Positions 6,043 through 8,114 of a stretch of DNA of 8,114 nt are shown piece after piece. Position 1 is the stretch's first letter, and every line of letters starts with the position of its first letter. The stretch lies in NCBI GenBank assembly GCA_945957495.1, contig CAMFLG010000124.1, forward strand, positions 1 to 8,114, read 5' to 3'. A program made the translations under genes and the position numbers. The DNA is from an uncultured Pseudorhodobacter sp. Lineage in GTDB: Bacteria; Pseudomonadota; Alphaproteobacteria; Rhodobacterales; Rhodobacteraceae. The notes under the pieces are model-generated. The model did not search any database, was not told where the DNA came from, and was given only the letters and a program-made list of their open reading frames with translations.

Positions 6043-6993
6043 ATGGAAACCAAACCGCGCACGCCGGTGATCTGGATCCACGGGCTGGAATGCACCTGCT
6101 GTTCGGAAAGCTTCATCCGCTCGGCGCATCCCTTGGCCAAGGACGTCGTGCTGTCGATGATCAGCCTTGATTACGACGATACGCTGATGGCCGCCGCCGG
6201 GCATCAGGCCGAAGCGGCGCTGATGGACACGATCGAGAAATACAAGGGCAACTACATTCTGGCCGTCGAAGGCAATCCGCCGCTGAACGAAGACGGCATG
6301 TATTGCATCATCGGCGGCAAACCCTTTGTCGAACAGCTGAAAATGGCGGCAGAGAATGCCAAGGCGATCATCTCTTGGGGGGCCTGCGCGTCCTACGGTT
6401 GCGTTCAGGCCGCCGCGCCCAACCCCACCCGGGCCACGCCGGTTCACAAGGTCATTCTGGACAAGCCGATCATCAAGGTGCCCGGCTGTCCGCCGATTGC
6501 AGAGGTGATGACCGGCGTGATCACCTATATGCTGACCTTTGACCGCCTGCCGGAACTGGACCGGCAAGGCCGCCCTGCGATGTTCTACTCCCAACGCATC
6601 CACGACAAATGCTATCGCCGCCCGCATTTCGACGCAGGCCAGTTCGTTGAACATTGGGACGATGAGAACGCCCGCAAAGGCTATTGCCTTTACAAGATGG
6701 GCTGCAAAGGCCCAACCACCTACAACGCCTGTTCGACCATCCGCTGGAACGATGGCACCTCTTTCCCGATCCAGTCCGGCCATGGCTGCATCGGCTGCTC
6801 CGAGGATGGGTTCTGGGATCAGGGCGGGTTCTACAACCGGCTGACCACGATCAACCAGTTCGGGGTCGAGGCGAACGCAGACCGCGTCGGCATGGTCGCG
6901 GCGGGCGTCGTGGGCGGCGCGGTGGTGGCGCATGCCGCTGTCTCGGCGCTCAAACGCGCACAAAAGAAAACCCAAGACAAAGTGGAGGGGTAA
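5908..6993 (+). CDS. hupS: HupS, O2-tolerant uptake [NiFe]-hydrogenase small subunit
   Basis: Iron-sulfur subunit of the membrane-bound H2-uptake enzyme; passes electrons from the HupL active site to the membrane. 361 aa from the TTG chosen for its GGAGG and because the protein then begins SQIETFYDVM, as in known HupS proteins. The Tat motif TRRSFMK (Arg18-Arg19) and AHA at 43-45 give probable cleavage before Met46. Proximal ligands are Cys62, Cys64, Cys65, Cys160, Cys165 and Cys194. In mature numbering these are 17, 19, 20, 115, 120 and 149, the six-Cys [4Fe-3S] set of E. coli Hyd-1. Distal: His232, Cys235, Cys260, Cys266. Medial [3Fe-4S]: Cys275, Cys294, Cys297, with Pro287. A hydrophobic, Ala/Gly/Val-rich segment at about 328-347, followed by basic residues, is the membrane anchor. 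hupL follows after 3 bp. Its own promoter is proposed just upstream. An ATG 11 codons earlier is an alternative start but lacks a ribosome site. Confidence 0.97.
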   Translation: MSQIETFYDVMRRQGITRRSFMKYCNLTAAALGLGPSFVPKIAHAMETKPRTPVIWIHGLECTCCSESFIRSAHPLAKDVVLSMISLDYDDTLMAAAGHQAEAALMDTIEKYKGNYILAVEGNPPLNEDGMYCIIGGKPFVEQLKMAAENAKAIISWGACASYGCVQAAAPNPTRATPVHKVILDKPIIKVPGCPPIAEVMTGVITYMLTFDRLPELDRQGRPAMFYSQRIHDKCYRRPHFDAGQFVEHWDDENARKGYCLYKMGCKGPTTYNACSTIRWNDGTSFPIQSGHGCIGCSEDGFWDQGGFYNRLTTINQFGVEANADRVGMVAAGVVGGAVVAHAAVSALKRAQKKTQDKVEG

Positions 6994-6996
6994 GCC

Positions 6997-8114
6997 ATGG
7001 GCGTGACACCAAACGGATTCACCCTTGATACCACCGGCCAGCGCATCGTCGTTGACCCGGTGACGCGCATCGAAGGCCATATGCGCTGTGAAGTGAACGT
7101 CAACGATCAGAACATCATCACCAACGCGGTTTCCACCGGCACGATGTGGCGGGGGCTTGAGGTGATTTTGAAGGGCCGCGACCCGCGCGACGCCTGGGCC
7201 TTTACCGAACGCATCTGCGGAGTCTGCACCGGCACCCATGCGCTGACAAGCGTTCGCGCGGTCGAGGATGCCTTGGGCATCAAGATCCCCGACAACGCCA
7301 ACTCGATCCGCAACATGATGCAGCTGAACCTGCAAATCCATGACCACATCGTGCATTTCTATCATCTGCACGCGCTGGATTGGGTGAACCCTGTCAATGC
7401 CTTGCGCGCCGATCCTAAGGCCACATCCGAATTGCAGCAGGCCGTCAGCCCGTCGCATCCGCTGTCCAGCCCGGGCTATTTCCGCGACGTGCAAAACCGG
7501 CTGAAGAAATTCGTGGAATCGGGCCAGCTTGGCCTGTTCAAGAACGGCTATTGGGACAATCCGGCCTATCTGCTGCCGCCCGAAGCCGATCTGATGGCCA
7601 CCACGCATTATCTTGAGGCGCTGGATCTGCAAAAGGACATCGTCAAGATCCACACCATCTTTGGCGGCAAGAACCCGCATCCGAACTGGCTGGTGGGCGG
7701 CGTGCCCTGCCCGATCAACATTGACGGCGTGGGCTCTGTCGGCGCGATCAATATGGAACGGCTGAACCTTGTGTCCTCGGTCATCGACCGCTGTATCGAG
7801 TTCAACAACAACGTCTATATCCCCGATGTTATCGCCATCGGTGGGTTCTACAAGAACTGGCTTTATGGCGGCGGGCTATCGGGCAAATCCGTGCTGGCCT
7901 ATGGCGACATTCCGGAAAACGCCAATGACTACACGGCGGCCAACATGCACCTGCCGCGCGGCGCCATCATCAACGGCGATCTCAGCCAGGTGCATGAGGT
8001 GGATGTCCGCGACCCCGAGCAGATTCAGGAATATGTCGATCACAGCTGGTATGCCTATGGCGAGGCTGGCAAGGGTCTGCACCCTTGGGATGGCGTGACC
8101 GAACCGAACTATGA
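6997..8114 (+). CDS. hupL: HupL, uptake [NiFe]-hydrogenase large subunit (3' partial)
   Basis: Catalytic subunit oxidising H2 at a Ni-Fe centre on the periplasmic side, paired with HupS. The frame is open from ATG at 6997 through the right edge: 372 codons of an expected 600 or so. The start is 3 bp after the hupS stop, with GGAGG at 6984-6988 eight bases upstream, inside the last hupS codons. VTRIEGHM is at residues 22-29. Motif L1 is RICGVCTGTH with Ni ligands Cys74 and Cys77 and a normal His81. Gas-channel positions are Val76 and Leu124, the open type. PHPNWLVGGVPC (about 226-237) is a further family signature. Motif L2 (DPCxxC) and the C-terminal peptide removed by a HupD-type protease lie beyond the window. 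The TGA formed by the last bases is out of frame and not the gene end. Confidence 0.97.
   Translation, partial: MGVTPNGFTLDTTGQRIVVDPVTRIEGHMRCEVNVNDQNIITNAVSTGTMWRGLEVILKGRDPRDAWAFTERICGVCTGTHALTSVRAVEDALGIKIPDNANSIRNMMQLNLQIHDHIVHFYHLHALDWVNPVNALRADPKATSELQQAVSPSHPLSSPGYFRDVQNRLKKFVESGQLGLFKNGYWDNPAYLLPPEADLMATTHYLEALDLQKDIVKIHTIFGGKNPHPNWLVGGVPCPINIDGVGSVGAINMERLNLVSSVIDRCIEFNNNVYIPDVIAIGGFYKNWLYGGGLSGKSVLAYGDIPENANDYTAANMHLPRGAIINGDLSQVHEVDVRDPEQIQEYVDHSWYAYGEAGKGLHPWDGVTEPNY

Noticed and set aside
6001..7680. 559-codon open frame on the - strand across hupS and hupL
   Set aside because: It lies antisense to two genes with all family motifs intact. Long antisense frames are expected from GC-rich third positions, and its translation is low-complexity and unlike any family I know.
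8110..8114. ATGA at the right edge as a hupL stop or new gene start
   Set aside because: Out of frame with hupL, which continues; only 372 of about 600 codons are present and motif L2 has not yet appeared.
1..8114. A previously undescribed system, mobile element, CRISPR or RNA gene
   Set aside because: Every base outside 5718-5907 belongs to a recognised hydrogenase gene or a 3-base gap. No repeats, insertion-sequence ends, tRNA-like folds or foreign composition were seen.

Overview
The window holds the left part of an uptake [NiFe]-hydrogenase locus, all on the + strand, in the order hupT (5' end cut by the window) - hupU - hupV - hypF - hupS - hupL (3' end cut). Gene order, GC-rich codon use and the HupS signal-peptide region all resemble the hup clusters of Rhodobacter-type phototrophic Alphaproteobacteria (R. 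capsulatus, R. sphaeroides). I would place it in Rhodobacteraceae and not attempt a genus.

Bases 1-3486 are the H2-sensing module. HupT is a soluble PAS-type histidine kinase. HupU and HupV are the small and large subunits of a cytoplasmic regulatory hydrogenase. Their starts overlap the preceding stops as ATGA, so they look translationally coupled. Bases 3486-5717 are hypF, coupled to hupV by TGATG; it makes the carbamoyl/cyanide precursor of the Ni-Fe(CN)2CO centre needed by both hydrogenases. Bases 5718-5907 are the only real non-coding gap. It should carry the H2-regulated promoter of the structural operon: a perfect TTGACA -35 with a poor -10, a near-match to the HupR half-site pattern and an IHF-like site. 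Bases 5908-8114 are hupS (Tat-exported, O2-tolerant six-cysteine type small subunit) and the first 372 codons of hupL.

Expected circuit, from knowledge of R. capsulatus: HupUV senses H2 and controls HupT, which phosphorylates the response regulator HupR (not in this window). Unphosphorylated HupR activates hupSL. HypF and the other Hyp proteins build the active site. HupSL is exported by Tat, anchored by the HupS C-terminal helix and feeds electrons to a cytochrome b (HupC, expected downstream).

The window lets the two hydrogenases be compared residue by residue. The sensor pair has the regulatory marks: no Tat signal, Gln in motif L1, bulky Ile/Phe at the gas-channel positions, no cleavable C-terminus, a four-Cys proximal cluster and a fourth Cys at the medial cluster. 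The catalytic pair has the opposite set. I found no mobile element, RNA gene, CRISPR array or evidence of an undescribed system; the interest lies in these contrasts and in the hupS control region.
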